Part shown: piece after piece, positions 22,536 to 29,667 of the stretch
How positions within the stretch are numbered: the first letter of the stretch is position 1
Layout: each line of letters opens with the position of its first letter
Origin: an uncultured Eubacterium sp.
GTDB taxonomy: Bacteria > Bacillota_A > Clostridia > Lachnospirales > Lachnospiraceae
Length of the DNA: 31,929 nucleotides
Direction of reading: 5' to 3'
Assembly: GCA_948468465.1 (NCBI GenBank)
Contig: CAOKJJ010000045.1
Coordinates: 1-31,929, forward strand
Program-made: the position numbers and the translations under genes
Notes under the pieces: generated by a model
Databases searched by the model: none
Seen by the model: only the letters and a program-made list of their open reading frames with translations
What the model was told of the DNA's origin: nothing

Positions 22536-22956
22536 AAAATATGTGCCGAACTTTGATTCGGATGAATTTTTACAGGAACTTGCGTCAGAAAATGGGATTA
22601 CGAAAAAAGAAGCTATGAAAATATGCCAAAAGAAAATAAAACTGGAAACGTATTTTCAGGAAAAAGTAAAAGACGGGCTAAAAAGACAGTTCCCGGATGC
22701 ATACGTTGCAAAAATCGCACAGGGGGCGTATTCCCAGAGCGGCATCCCGGATATATTGTGCATATTGGACGGCCATTATTTTGGATTCGAGATAAAACGT
22801 CCTGTGCTTGGGAAAGTAACCAAGCTACAGAGTGTAACTATAAATAAAATCAGGGCTTCAGGCGGGACTGCAGAAGTTGTAATCTGGCCGGAAGAGGCGG
22901 CGGAGATTATCAAAAACTGGAGGATTGGGAAAAATGGACAAAGAGAAACAGGTTGA
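22528..22956 (+). CDS. VRR-NUC nuclease
   Basis: A 142-residue protein with AAGGAAGG before the ATG at 22528, overlapping the previous gene by eight bases. The VRR-NUC core is clear: QEKVKDGLKRQFPDAY, GIPDILCILDGHYFGFEIK (the metal-binding D and E-x-K), then TKLQ and a segment with GGTAEVV. This PD-(D/E)xK-like nuclease is typical of phage replication regions and cuts branched DNA in related proteins. Confidence 0.88.
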   Translation: MLEKYVPNFDSDEFLQELASENGITKKEAMKICQKKIKLETYFQEKVKDGLKRQFPDAYVAKIAQGAYSQSGIPDILCILDGHYFGFEIKRPVLGKVTKLQSVTINKIRASGGTAEVVIWPEEAAEIIKNWRIGKNGQRETG

Positions 22957-23434
22957 AGTCCTGAAATATTTTCTCGGACGGATTTACAGGTCGGACAAGC
23001 ATAAGAGTCAGCTGGACGCGCGGATCATGGGAATAAAAGCAAAGAGGCAGATTGAGGGATACCCTGCGGGGGAAGACCCGGCGTCTATCCGCTACTGGAT
23101 ATCGGAAATAGAGGACCGTATTATGGAGCAGAAAAGGGAAATAGACTTGGCAATCGCGCAGGTGATGGATATTCTGGACTACCTTCCAATACACTCCATT
23201 GAGCGTCAGATTTGTGAGCTCCGGCATATAGACTTCAAGCCCTGGGGCGCGATTTCTGCAGAAATACCGATGTCCCGGTCGCAGGTTTACAGACGGTATA
23301 GGATGGCCCTGGATGCGCTTCTGGCAAACCAGCGTGTGCAGACCGTAATGAAAGAATATGAGGGGGAATATGACAAATACATACATGGGCGGGCGGAAAG
23401 GGGCACGGGGGTTTTCCAAAATGAAAAAAGATGA
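22934..23434 (+). CDS. DUF1492/ArpU-like late transcription regulator
   Basis: A 166-residue protein. A charged coiled coil (ISEIEDRIMEQKREIDLAI) leads to a sigma-70 region 4-like helix-turn-helix: ERQICELRHIDFKPWGAI, then MSRSQVYRRYRMALDAL. In Gram-positive phages proteins of this kind sit before the terminase genes and turn on late transcription. The ATG at 22934 has GGAGG ten bases ahead. A TTG at 22925 is less likely. Confidence 0.8.
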   Translation: MDKEKQVEVLKYFLGRIYRSDKHKSQLDARIMGIKAKRQIEGYPAGEDPASIRYWISEIEDRIMEQKREIDLAIAQVMDILDYLPIHSIERQICELRHIDFKPWGAISAEIPMSRSQVYRRYRMALDALLANQRVQTVMKEYEGEYDKYIHGRAERGTGVFQNEKR

Positions 23435-23486
23435 AACACATTGCAACATTTGGCTGTGGTATGATGACGTAAAGGGGGAGTTAAGG

Positions 23487-23726
23487 ATGAAAGGCGCACA
23501 GGAATTGAATGAAAGGGAAATGGTCAATAAAATGCTGTCAGAAAGCCTGGATGGGAAAATGTACCTGTCTTACAAGCAGGGCCATCCGCAGGACGCTGCT
23601 AGGCTGGCAGAGGACGTCCTGGGAATGGTTGCACGGCATGAAATGTCCGTGTCTGCGGCAAAGGGTTTTTTCGACTACATGAAAACTGTTGTCGAAAGGC
23701 GTTCGCGCATTACCGGCCCGGCATAA
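23487..23726 (+). CDS. Hypothetical protein
   Basis: A 79-residue helical protein. The start at 23487 follows AAAGGGGG. An upstream ATG at 23421 in the same frame is possible and would overlap the regulator gene. It contains DAARLAEDVLGMVARHEMSV. The stop overlaps the facing cassette 7 gene by 17 bp. Confidence 0.6.
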   Translation: MKGAQELNEREMVNKMLSESLDGKMYLSYKQGHPQDAARLAEDVLGMVARHEMSVSAAKGFFDYMKTVVERRSRITGPA

Positions 23727-23916
23727 CAGTTGTTATAATATCTTCTTCGGAATAGCATCCCGGAATGCCGCTGGCAATTTTTAAGATGGACAGCAGTTTT
23801 TCCGAATAGGGGTGCTCAAGCCCGCAGTTTGGGCATATGATTTTATCCGTACTTATATTAGTGCCAATAGTATACGAGCATTGGCATGTACATGATATTT
23901 CGAAACAAAGCCGCAT
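23710..23916 (-). CDS. Cassette 7 leftward gene, zinc-ribbon protein
   Basis: A 68-residue protein with AGAAAGGAGG before the ATG at 23916. Cysteines C9, C11 and C13 (CTCQC) and CPNCGLEH form a zinc ribbon; the second half is helical (SEKLLSILKIASGI). It lies alone, leftward, between the late regulator region and the toxin-like locus. Function unknown. Confidence 0.75.
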   Translation of the reverse strand: MRLCFEISCTCQCSYTIGTNISTDKIICPNCGLEHPYSEKLLSILKIASGIPGCYSEEDIITTVMPGR

Positions 23917-23938
23917 GGCAAAATCCTCCTTTCTTTAC

Positions 23939-23996
23939 GTACTTGGCGCTGCAACGCCTGTACTACAAGTATAAATCGGGACAGAGAGAAGGGCAA
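23939..23996 (-). promoter_or_regulatory. Cassette 7 promoter and leader hairpin
   Basis: Minus strand: -35 TTGCCC (23996-23991), 17-bp spacer, -10 TATACT (23973-23968). Hairpin at 23963-23939: GUAC, A, GGCG, loop UUGCAG, CGCC, AA, GUAC. The inner stem is a third variant with intact pairing. Confidence 0.85.
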
Positions 23997-24086
23997 GGGA
24001 AAAAGGCACGGGATAGGAACAATTAACGAGGATCTGTGGATATGTCCTGCCATTTGTAGAAACATGTGGAAAAAAAGCGGATTCTG

Positions 24087-24095
24087 TGGTATGAT
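24087..24095 (+). promoter_or_regulatory. Toxin-like gene promoter (extended -10)
   Basis: TGG-TATGAT at 24087-24095 is an extended -10. No good -35 is seen 17 bp upstream, which is common for extended -10 promoters. Transcription should start near 24102. Confidence 0.55.
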
Positions 24096-24108
24096 TTAGT
24101 CGCTGTGA

Positions 24109-24128
24109 ACCTCCAGCAGAAAGGAGGT
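24109..24128 (+). promoter_or_regulatory. Hairpin hiding the toxin ribosome site
   Basis: ACCTCC at 24109-24114 pairs perfectly with GGAGGT at 24123-24128, which is the ribosome site of the peptide gene at 24132. The loop is eight bases. A similar stem delays translation of the Fst toxin mRNA. Confidence 0.7.
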
Positions 24129-24131
24129 GGA

Positions 24132-24242
24132 ATGGTCTTGTATGACATACTGACTGAAATAATTGTCTCTGTTGTGGCAGGTGTGGCGATACATTACATC
24201 TGCAAATGGCTGGACAGGGATGACAGCGACAGCCTGGAATAG
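24132..24242 (+). CDS. Fst-like small membrane toxin peptide
   Basis: A 36-residue peptide. One hydrophobic helix (about residues 5-24, ILTEIIVSVVAGVAIHYIC) is followed by KWLDRDD and an acidic tail. This size and plan, a membrane helix then a W-L plus charged end, matches the Fst/Ldr toxin group, which damages the membrane when antisense control is lost. Start ATG 24132 has AGGAGG four bases ahead; a TTG at 24138 is possible. It is followed by a strong two-way terminator and faced by an antisense RNA. Toxicity itself is not shown. Confidence 0.72.
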   Translation: MVLYDILTEIIVSVVAGVAIHYICKWLDRDDSDSLE

Positions 24243-24257
24243 CCCGCCTTAAGAGCG

Positions 24258-24347
24258 AGAAAACCCCCGGAGCAGCATCTCCGGGGGTTTTTGCTGTGTT
24301 TTCACAGCCTTGTACGATATACTGACCATTGTTTCAGACTTTCGTCT
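24258..24347 (-). ncRNA. Antisense RNA of the toxin-like locus (RNA II-like)
   Basis: A leftward promoter with TTGCAA (24382-24377), 17-bp spacer and TATAAT (24359-24354) should start an RNA near 24347 that ends at the terminator 24261-24290, about 90 bases. Bases 24309-24326 match the start region of the peptide mRNA (24137-24154) at 16 of 18 positions, so the RNA can pair there as well as through the shared terminator stem. This is the plan of the pAD1 par locus. Confidence 0.72.
24261..24290. terminator. Bidirectional terminator shared by toxin mRNA and antisense RNA
   Basis: An 11-bp stem, AAACCCCCGGA with TCCGGGGGTTT, and an 8-base loop. It is followed by TTTT on the plus strand and by TTTTC on the minus strand, so it can end transcripts from both sides. 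Confidence 0.85.
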
Positions 24348-24353
24348 AGTAGC

Positions 24354-24382
24354 ATTATAGCATATGCAGTGGAGGATTGCAA
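24354..24382 (-). promoter_or_regulatory. Antisense RNA promoter
   Basis: TTGCAA, 17-bp spacer, TATAAT on the minus strand. Near consensus and with no leftward gene downstream, which supports an RNA product. Confidence 0.75.
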
Positions 24383-24906
24383 TATTCTTTAAAAAATTGG
24401 GAACGGATATATTGTGCATGACAGCTGCACAGACTATGCGGGTGTGCATTATACAGTTCCAGTACGCATGGGAGGGAAGGGTATGCGGTGTGTGGCGCTG
24501 TTTTAAAATGATTAAGGTGCAGTGAAGTGAGGCGTGTGTCCAAGGGGCAGCGGGATTTTTATTCTACTGCTGCTGTCTCTTTCTTTTCAGGGACGGCAGG
24601 GCGATTCATGTATTTTCTAAAAGATGCAACACAATGAAACATTTGCTTATGTTATAGTAAGCGCAACAGGCAAAGGCTTTATTTGCCGCATAGCGGCGTG
24701 TTTGGGCTTAAAGGCATAATACTTGCATTGAATCAGATAATAGCCGGGATTCGGCGCGTGGGCGGCTCACAGATGGCTTAGGTACTACTGGCAGGGGGTA
24801 GGCTCTGCGGGTCGGGGAAGGCCCGGAATTTTGCCGGATGAAACTAAAAAAATTTTTGATTTTTCGTTACGCGAAGAAAGAAGATGGTTTATAGAACAGG
24901 GAGGAA
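24383..24906. other. Non-coding region upstream of terminase, likely packaging region
   Basis: About 520 bases with no supported gene. It has several G/C-rich stems (for example GCCGC-ATA-GCGGC near 24688-24700) and a G-rich tract with CCGGAATTTTGCCGG-like symmetry close to 24825-24840. A cos or packaging site usually lies just before the small terminase gene in lambda-type phages, so this is the best place for it. No tRNA was seen. The exact cut site cannot be named. Confidence 0.45.
24650..24658 (+). promoter_or_regulatory. Possible late promoter
   Basis: An extended -10 (TGT-TATAGT) with no good -35, upstream of the terminase operon. Late phage promoters served by ArpU/DUF1492-like regulators often lack a -35. 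Weak evidence. Confidence 0.35.
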
Positions 24907-25545
24907 ATGCCGAGGATGGATAATAACGAATTATTTGATCTGATATTCAGCGCGCAGGAATGCGTGTCAGAAGATGGCATAAAGCAGAAGCTGTGTGAGC
25001 CAAATGCTGTTGCACAGATTTTCAATTTTAAGGGACGGCGAAGGATTGAGCAGCTAACATCTGACGGTACCATTGATGCGGTCGTTGTAACGGTGGATGG
25101 CCATAAGGTACGGCGGTATGACCTGGTTCCAACCATACAGAAATATGTAAAATTCCTATCTGACAAAGCGTATGGGAAATCCAGATCTGAAAAGGAAATG
25201 GAATTGAAGGAGCAAAAGCTTGAGGCAGAGATCGCATTGAAGGAAAGCCAGGGAGAGCTGCACAGGCTGAAAACGCAGATTGCCGCCGGAGAATACATAT
25301 CCATTGATGAAGTAAGGATTGACTATGCAAAATTCTTTCTTGTGTTTAAAAAATTCGCTATGTCAATCCCTGCGCGTATATGTGGGATGCTCTCAGGCCA
25401 GCTTGAACCGCTGGAGGCGCGAAGGATAGAGAAAGAAATGTCTGGCGAGATTGCGGATTTACTGGCCTCCTTTGTCATTTCCGGCATAGTCGAGCCAAAG
25501 GAGGCAAAGGGGATACTGGATGAAAAAAACAAGGAAATGGCGTAA
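24907..25545 (+). CDS. terS: Terminase small subunit (Nu1-like)
   Basis: A 212-residue DNA-packaging protein that recognises phage DNA. It has an N-terminal winged-helix-like region (AVAQIFNFKGRRRIEQLT), a long coiled coil (KEMELKEQKLEAEIALKESQ) and a helical C-terminal part that should contact the large subunit, all like lambda Nu1 (181 residues). GGGAGG precedes the ATG at 24907 closely; ATG 24916 is an alternative. It overlaps the large subunit gene by 26 bases. Confidence 0.85.
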   Translation: MPRMDNNELFDLIFSAQECVSEDGIKQKLCEPNAVAQIFNFKGRRRIEQLTSDGTIDAVVVTVDGHKVRRYDLVPTIQKYVKFLSDKAYGKSRSEKEMELKEQKLEAEIALKESQGELHRLKTQIAAGEYISIDEVRIDYAKFFLVFKKFAMSIPARICGMLSGQLEPLEARRIEKEMSGEIADLLASFVISGIVEPKEAKGILDEKNKEMA

Positions 25546-27355
25546 GAAGTTTGAGGTCAGCTGGTACATAAAGGAAGCCCTGAAAAAGCTGCTGCCGCCG
25601 GAAGACCTGACGGTCAGCCAGTGGGCGGAGAAGTACCGCATCCTTGATTCACAGGCTTCTGCAGTGCCGGGGCCGTGGAGGAATGACAGGACTCCGTACC
25701 TGAATGAGATCATGGATGAACTGTGTAATTACGAAACAGAGGAAATCTATTTCTGCAAATGCACACAGATCGGCGGATCAGAGGCTTCACTAAATATGCT
25801 TGGCTACATTATCCAGCAAGACCCGTCCCCGGCAATGATCGTTTATCCGTCCGATAAGCTGGGTGAGTCCATTTCAGAAAACCGCATCAAGCCAATGCTG
25901 AAAAGCAGTCCTGCGCTGAAGCGTTTGTTCAAGGAATTCCAGTCACAAAAACTGGAACTGCAGTTTGATGGGATGTACCTTACGATTTCGGGAGCAAACT
26001 CTCCATCCAGCCTTGCATCCAAAGCCATCAAATATTTGTTCCTGGATGAGGTGGACAAGTATCCGGGTGCATCCAAAAAAGAAGCTGATCCGATTTCGCT
26101 TGCAAGGGAGCGCGTGAAAACGTTCCGAAACAGAAAGGTTTACCTGACCAGCACGCCGACCATCAGTGAAGGCCATATCTGGAAAAGCCTGATGGCAGCA
26201 GATGTGGAGAAACATTATTTCGTGCCCTGTCCGCACTGCGGGGAATACATCGAATTGAAATTTAAGCAGATAAAATTCCCAGAGGCCGAAGAGGGCATGA
26301 CCGCATCCGACCGGGCCGATCAGGCAGTGTATGTATGCCAGGAATGCGGGTGTATCATTACAGACTATCACAAGGATCATATGATCCGACATGGGCGTTG
26401 GCAGATCGTCAGGGAGAGCAACGCGGCACACAAAAAAGTCGGCTACTGGATCAATACGCTTTACAGTCCATTTGTCCGCTTTTCGGAGATTGTCAAGGAA
26501 TTTTTGGACAGCAAGGATGATCCGGAGAAGCTCCAGAACTTTACAAACTCATGGCTGGCAGAGCCTTGGGAAGACACGAAGCTGAAAACATCCGCAGATA
26601 CGGTGATGGAGCGGCAGACAAAAATTCCTGAACTGTATGTTCCAGAGTGGGCGAAGATGCTGACCGGAGGCGCGGACGTGCAGGAAACCTGTCTGTATTG
26701 GACGGTCCGGGCATGGGGGAACTATATCACATCCCAGAACATCGCGCACGGGCAGGCAGCGTCCTGGGCGGAGATTGAGCGCGTCATGAACTTATCGTAT
26801 GAAAAGCCGGACGGTGAGCGCCTTGTGCCGTCCTTGTGCCTGATAGATTCTGGATACGATGCAGACAGCACCTATGATTTCTGTGCCGACAACGCGGACT
26901 GGGCGCTGCCTGTCAAGGGTTCGTCAAATCCTATGATGTCGCATTTCAAGCTATCAAGAATCAACAGGCCGGATTCAAAGGCTTTCGGGATGAACCTGGT
27001 CATGGTGGATGGCGACAAATACAAAGATATGATTGCCGCCCGGATGAAAAAGCAGAACGGACGCGGCGCGTGGATGGTATACGAAGGCTGCGACATGGAG
27101 TATGCACAGCAGGTAACGGCAGAGCATAAGGTAAATATAAAAGTCGGGACAAAGACAGTGCAGCGGTGGAAGCTAAAACACAGCCATAGCGACAATCACT
27201 ATCTGGACTGTGAAGTATATGCATTGGCGGCGGCTGATATTATGGGAGTCCGGTCTATGCACCTTGAAGATGCGGGCGACGAACCCGAAGTAAACAAGGC
27301 GCCTGGCCATAAGACGGATGAAGAAGCATGGATTGAGCAGAATGAAAGTTGGTAA
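25520..27355 (+). CDS. terL: Terminase large subunit (GpA family)
   Basis: A 611-residue packaging motor and nuclease. Features of lambda GpA: WAEKYRILDSQASAVPGPW near the start, the ATPase region YFCKCTQIGGSEASLN, Walker B-like YLFLDEVDKYP, a zinc-like CPHCGEY / CQECGC pair, and the C-terminal nuclease region with GGADVQE and a HYLDCEVYALAAAD end. Length is close to lambda gpA (641). The start overlaps the small subunit gene, so the two are co-translated. Confidence 0.95.
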   Translation: MKKTRKWRKKFEVSWYIKEALKKLLPPEDLTVSQWAEKYRILDSQASAVPGPWRNDRTPYLNEIMDELCNYETEEIYFCKCTQIGGSEASLNMLGYIIQQDPSPAMIVYPSDKLGESISENRIKPMLKSSPALKRLFKEFQSQKLELQFDGMYLTISGANSPSSLASKAIKYLFLDEVDKYPGASKKEADPISLARERVKTFRNRKVYLTSTPTISEGHIWKSLMAADVEKHYFVPCPHCGEYIELKFKQIKFPEAEEGMTASDRADQAVYVCQECGCIITDYHKDHMIRHGRWQIVRESNAAHKKVGYWINTLYSPFVRFSEIVKEFLDSKDDPEKLQNFTNSWLAEPWEDTKLKTSADTVMERQTKIPELYVPEWAKMLTGGADVQETCLYWTVRAWGNYITSQNIAHGQAASWAEIERVMNLSYEKPDGERLVPSLCLIDSGYDADSTYDFCADNADWALPVKGSSNPMMSHFKLSRINRPDSKAFGMNLVMVDGDKYKDMIAARMKKQNGRGAWMVYEGCDMEYAQQVTAEHKVNIKVGTKTVQRWKLKHSHSDNHYLDCEVYALAAADIMGVRSMHLEDAGDEPEVNKAPGHKTDEEAWIEQNESW

Positions 27356-27366
27356 GGAGGGCAAGT

Positions 27367-27582
27367 ATGGAAGAAAAAAACAAAAAGCCGGAGTTAAAAG
27401 GAAATGCTGCGGAAATCAGGGAATGGTTGGAAGATAAAGATTTCATGACGGATGCAGAAAAGGATACAGCCTCGCAAATCCTCAGGCTGTTAAAAGGCAT
27501 GAGGATTTGCGAGGCAAAGATGCTGCTTGAAAGCTGCAAAGACTTCCTTGCATATGTAAGGATTGTTTACAGCTGGGAATGA
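27367..27582 (+). CDS. Small hypothetical protein after terminase
   Basis: A 71-residue helical, charged protein with AAGGAGGGCAAGT before the ATG. It includes REWLEDKDFMTDAEKDTA. It ends in a 16-bp overlap with the facing cassette 8 gene. Function unknown. Confidence 0.65.
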   Translation: MEEKNKKPELKGNAAEIREWLEDKDFMTDAEKDTASQILRLLKGMRICEAKMLLESCKDFLAYVRIVYSWE

Positions 27583-27743
27583 CCTGACACTTCGGAGCTG
27601 ATTTCAGATTTTACTTTAAAGTAGTGTCTGGCAAATTCTTTCGGGGTCATGTCAGAAGTATCAGTTTTTTCCATGTACAAAAGGGCAAGCTGCTCACAGA
27701 GCACATCTTTTTCTGCATTTGTTGCAATTCCGTTTACTGGCAT
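27567..27743 (-). CDS. Cassette 8 leftward gene, hypothetical
   Basis: A 58-residue protein with AGAAAGGATGTGGCAG before the ATG at 27743. A helical body (EKDVLCEQLALLYMEKTD) is followed by MTPKEFARHYFKVKSEIS, which resembles the C-terminal motif of the cassette 6 protein. It is set within the late operon, where a leftward gene is out of place. Function unknown. Confidence 0.7.
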   Translation of the reverse strand: MPVNGIATNAEKDVLCEQLALLYMEKTDTSDMTPKEFARHYFKVKSEISSEVSGHSQL

Positions 27744-27762
27744 TCTGCCACATCCTTTCTGT

Positions 27763-27822
27763 ATATACTCGGCTTTGCAGAGCCTGTTTATACAGTATAA
27801 AGTGCAGCAGATATTTTTTCAA
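27763..27822 (-). promoter_or_regulatory. Cassette 8 promoter and leader hairpin
   Basis: Minus strand: -35 TTGAAA (27822-27817), 17-bp spacer, -10 TATACT (27799-27794). Hairpin at 27792-27763: AC, A, GGCU, loop CUGCAA, AGCC, GA, GU, with an A/U-rich outer stem. A fourth inner-stem variant. Confidence 0.85.
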
Positions 27823-27843
27823 TAATTTAATGGAGGCGGTACT

Positions 27844-28056
27844 ATGACAGCATCTGAAAAGTTAGAAGAGGTAAACGCAGCAATATCAAAAGTCCTCTGC
27901 GGCGGGCAGTCCTACCAGATGGGGTCGCGCAGGCTGACGCGGGCAGACCTTGGGATGCTTAGGGAAATGCGCAAGGAGCTGCAGGCAGAGGCTGCGGTTG
28001 AAACGGATTCCCCGCTTTTTGGAAATACATACGTAGGATTTTTTGACGGGAGGTGA
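27844..28056 (+). CDS. Head-tail connector, gpW-like
   Basis: A 70-residue protein with TGGAGGCGG before the ATG. The pattern AAISKVLCGGQSYQMGSRRL, then TRADLGMLREMRKELQAE, matches the gpW group (lambda gpW has 68 residues), which closes the portal after packaging. Its place between terminase and portal is as in lambda. Confidence 0.8.
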   Translation: MTASEKLEEVNAAISKVLCGGQSYQMGSRRLTRADLGMLREMRKELQAEAAVETDSPLFGNTYVGFFDGR

Positions 28057-28062
28057 CGCGCC

Positions 28063-29667
28063 ATGAGCTGGCTGGATAATGCCATCGCCTTCATATCCCC
28101 GCAGTGGGGGATGCGCAGGGCAGCATGGCGGGAAATGTACAATGAATACCGCAATTACGATGCCGGAAACGGGAGCAGGCTGAACGCCGGGTGGCGCGTG
28201 TCCAATCAGTCTGCGGAAATGACAGACCGGGGCAGTAGGGATTATGTACGTGCAAGGGCAAGGGATCTGGAACGCAATTCAGATTTGATGAATTCAGTCA
28301 TATGGGCCAGGAAACGGAATGTCATCGGCACGGGTTTCCGTTTACAGGCGCGGACAAAAAACGAGACGCTGAATACGGAACTGGAAAACCTGTGGAAAAA
28401 ATGGTGCAAGGCCAGAAACTGTGATGTCACCGGGACGCAGAGCTTGAACCAGATGCTGCGGATGGCGGTGGAGCGCAAGCATGTAGACGGCGGCATCCTG
28501 TTTGTGAAGCGGTATACAAAGGACGGCTTTTTGCCATTCTCCATTCAGATGGTTGAAGTGGATGAGCTGGATGCCATGCAGGTTATGCCAAGGAATGCGA
28601 AAAACCGCGTGGTCGGCGGCATCGAATATAACGAATACAACCGCCCGATCGGCTACTGGATCAGGCAGTACCAGATAGACGGATTTTCGATTGGCGATCC
28701 GGTTTATGTAAAAGCAGACGATGTGATTTTTTACTATACAAAAACGCGTCCGTCGCAGATTCGGGAGATGTCCGACATGGCGCATACCATTACGCGCATC
28801 CGGGACACAAACGAATTTATGACGGCAGTGTCTGTGAAACAGCGTATTGAAGCCTGTCTTGCCGTATTTATCAAGCGGGTGCTCCCGAATGGATGGTCGC
28901 CGGGACGGTCTGGCGAACAAAAAAGAAGGCATGAATATGAAGGAAAGAAACTCGCGCCTGGAATGATCCAGGAGCTGAACCAGGGCGATGATGTCGAAGT
29001 AGTAAATCCGACCGGGCAGTCTGCGGATGCGGCATCCTTTGTAAAGCTGCACCAGAAGATGATCGGGGCTGGACAGGGTATGTCCTACGAGGCAACCAGT
29101 CGGGACTTGTCCGAAACAAACTATTCATCCGCAAGGCAGGGGCTGATAGAAGACGCGCTGACATTTGCGGAAGATGAAGAATGGATTGTCGGGGCATTGG
29201 ATGAAATCTACGAAACGTTTGTGATCTCCTGCGTCCTTTCTGGAAAAGTCAGCATTCCTGGCTTTTGGGAAAATAAAGAAGAATATTTCGAACATGAGTG
29301 GATCAAAAAACCAAAGCCATGGATAGACCCGATGAAAGAAGCGTCTGCTACAAAAACCGCGTTAAATTCTGGCGTTAAAACGTACAAGCAGGTAGCGGCA
29401 GAAAACGGCATGGACTGGCGGGCGCAGATTGATGATACAGCAGAAGTGCTGGAATACGCGAGAAAAAAAGGGATTGATTTAGGGGGTGTGCTTTTTGACG
29501 GAAAGCTGCAGGAAGAAAAAGAAGATGAACCGAAAGTCACGGATACAGGCAACGGCGGCGGGAACGCCGTACAGGAAGCAGACAGCACTGAAAACACAGA
29601 TGCCAGCGGTGGGAACCCTGGCCAGGGAGATGAGCAGGGTACAGATGTCGGAACAGGACAGGAATAA
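28063..29667 (+). CDS. Portal protein, lambda family
   Basis: A 534-residue portal subunit (lambda gpB 533). It forms the ring through which DNA enters the head. Family landmarks: ISPQWGMRRAAWREMYNEY near the start, NSVIWARKRNVIGTGFRLQA, GGILFVKRYT, and MSYEATSRDLSETNYSSARQ. The C-terminal 45 residues are Gly/Asp/Glu-rich and poorly conserved in type. GGGAGGTGACGCGCC precedes the ATG. It overlaps the next gene by 23 bases. Confidence 0.93.
   Translation: MSWLDNAIAFISPQWGMRRAAWREMYNEYRNYDAGNGSRLNAGWRVSNQSAEMTDRGSRDYVRARARDLERNSDLMNSVIWARKRNVIGTGFRLQARTKNETLNTELENLWKKWCKARNCDVTGTQSLNQMLRMAVERKHVDGGILFVKRYTKDGFLPFSIQMVEVDELDAMQVMPRNAKNRVVGGIEYNEYNRPIGYWIRQYQIDGFSIGDPVYVKADDVIFYYTKTRPSQIREMSDMAHTITRIRDTNEFMTAVSVKQRIEACLAVFIKRVLPNGWSPGRSGEQKRRHEYEGKKLAPGMIQELNQGDDVEVVNPTGQSADAASFVKLHQKMIGAGQGMSYEATSRDLSETNYSSARQGLIEDALTFAEDEEWIVGALDEIYETFVISCVLSGKVSIPGFWENKEEYFEHEWIKKPKPWIDPMKEASATKTALNSGVKTYKQVAAENGMDWRAQIDDTAEVLEYARKKGIDLGGVLFDGKLQEEKEDEPKVTDTGNGGGNAVQEADSTENTDASGGNPGQGDEQGTDVGTGQE

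Noticed and set aside
24700..24840. Possible tRNA or known large phage RNA
   Set aside because: No cloverleaf, T-loop or CCA end could be found, and the region is too short for the large known phage RNAs.
5339..27792. Cassette hairpins read as intrinsic terminators
   Set aside because: They lie between a -10 box and a ribosome site and no U-tract follows on either strand. They fit a 5' leader.
28342..29052. 236-codon minus-strand open frame inside the portal gene
   Set aside because: It is a shadow of the portal coding frame, with no ribosome site or family signature. The same applies to long minus-strand frames at 11750-12382, 17873-18508 and 18794-19519.
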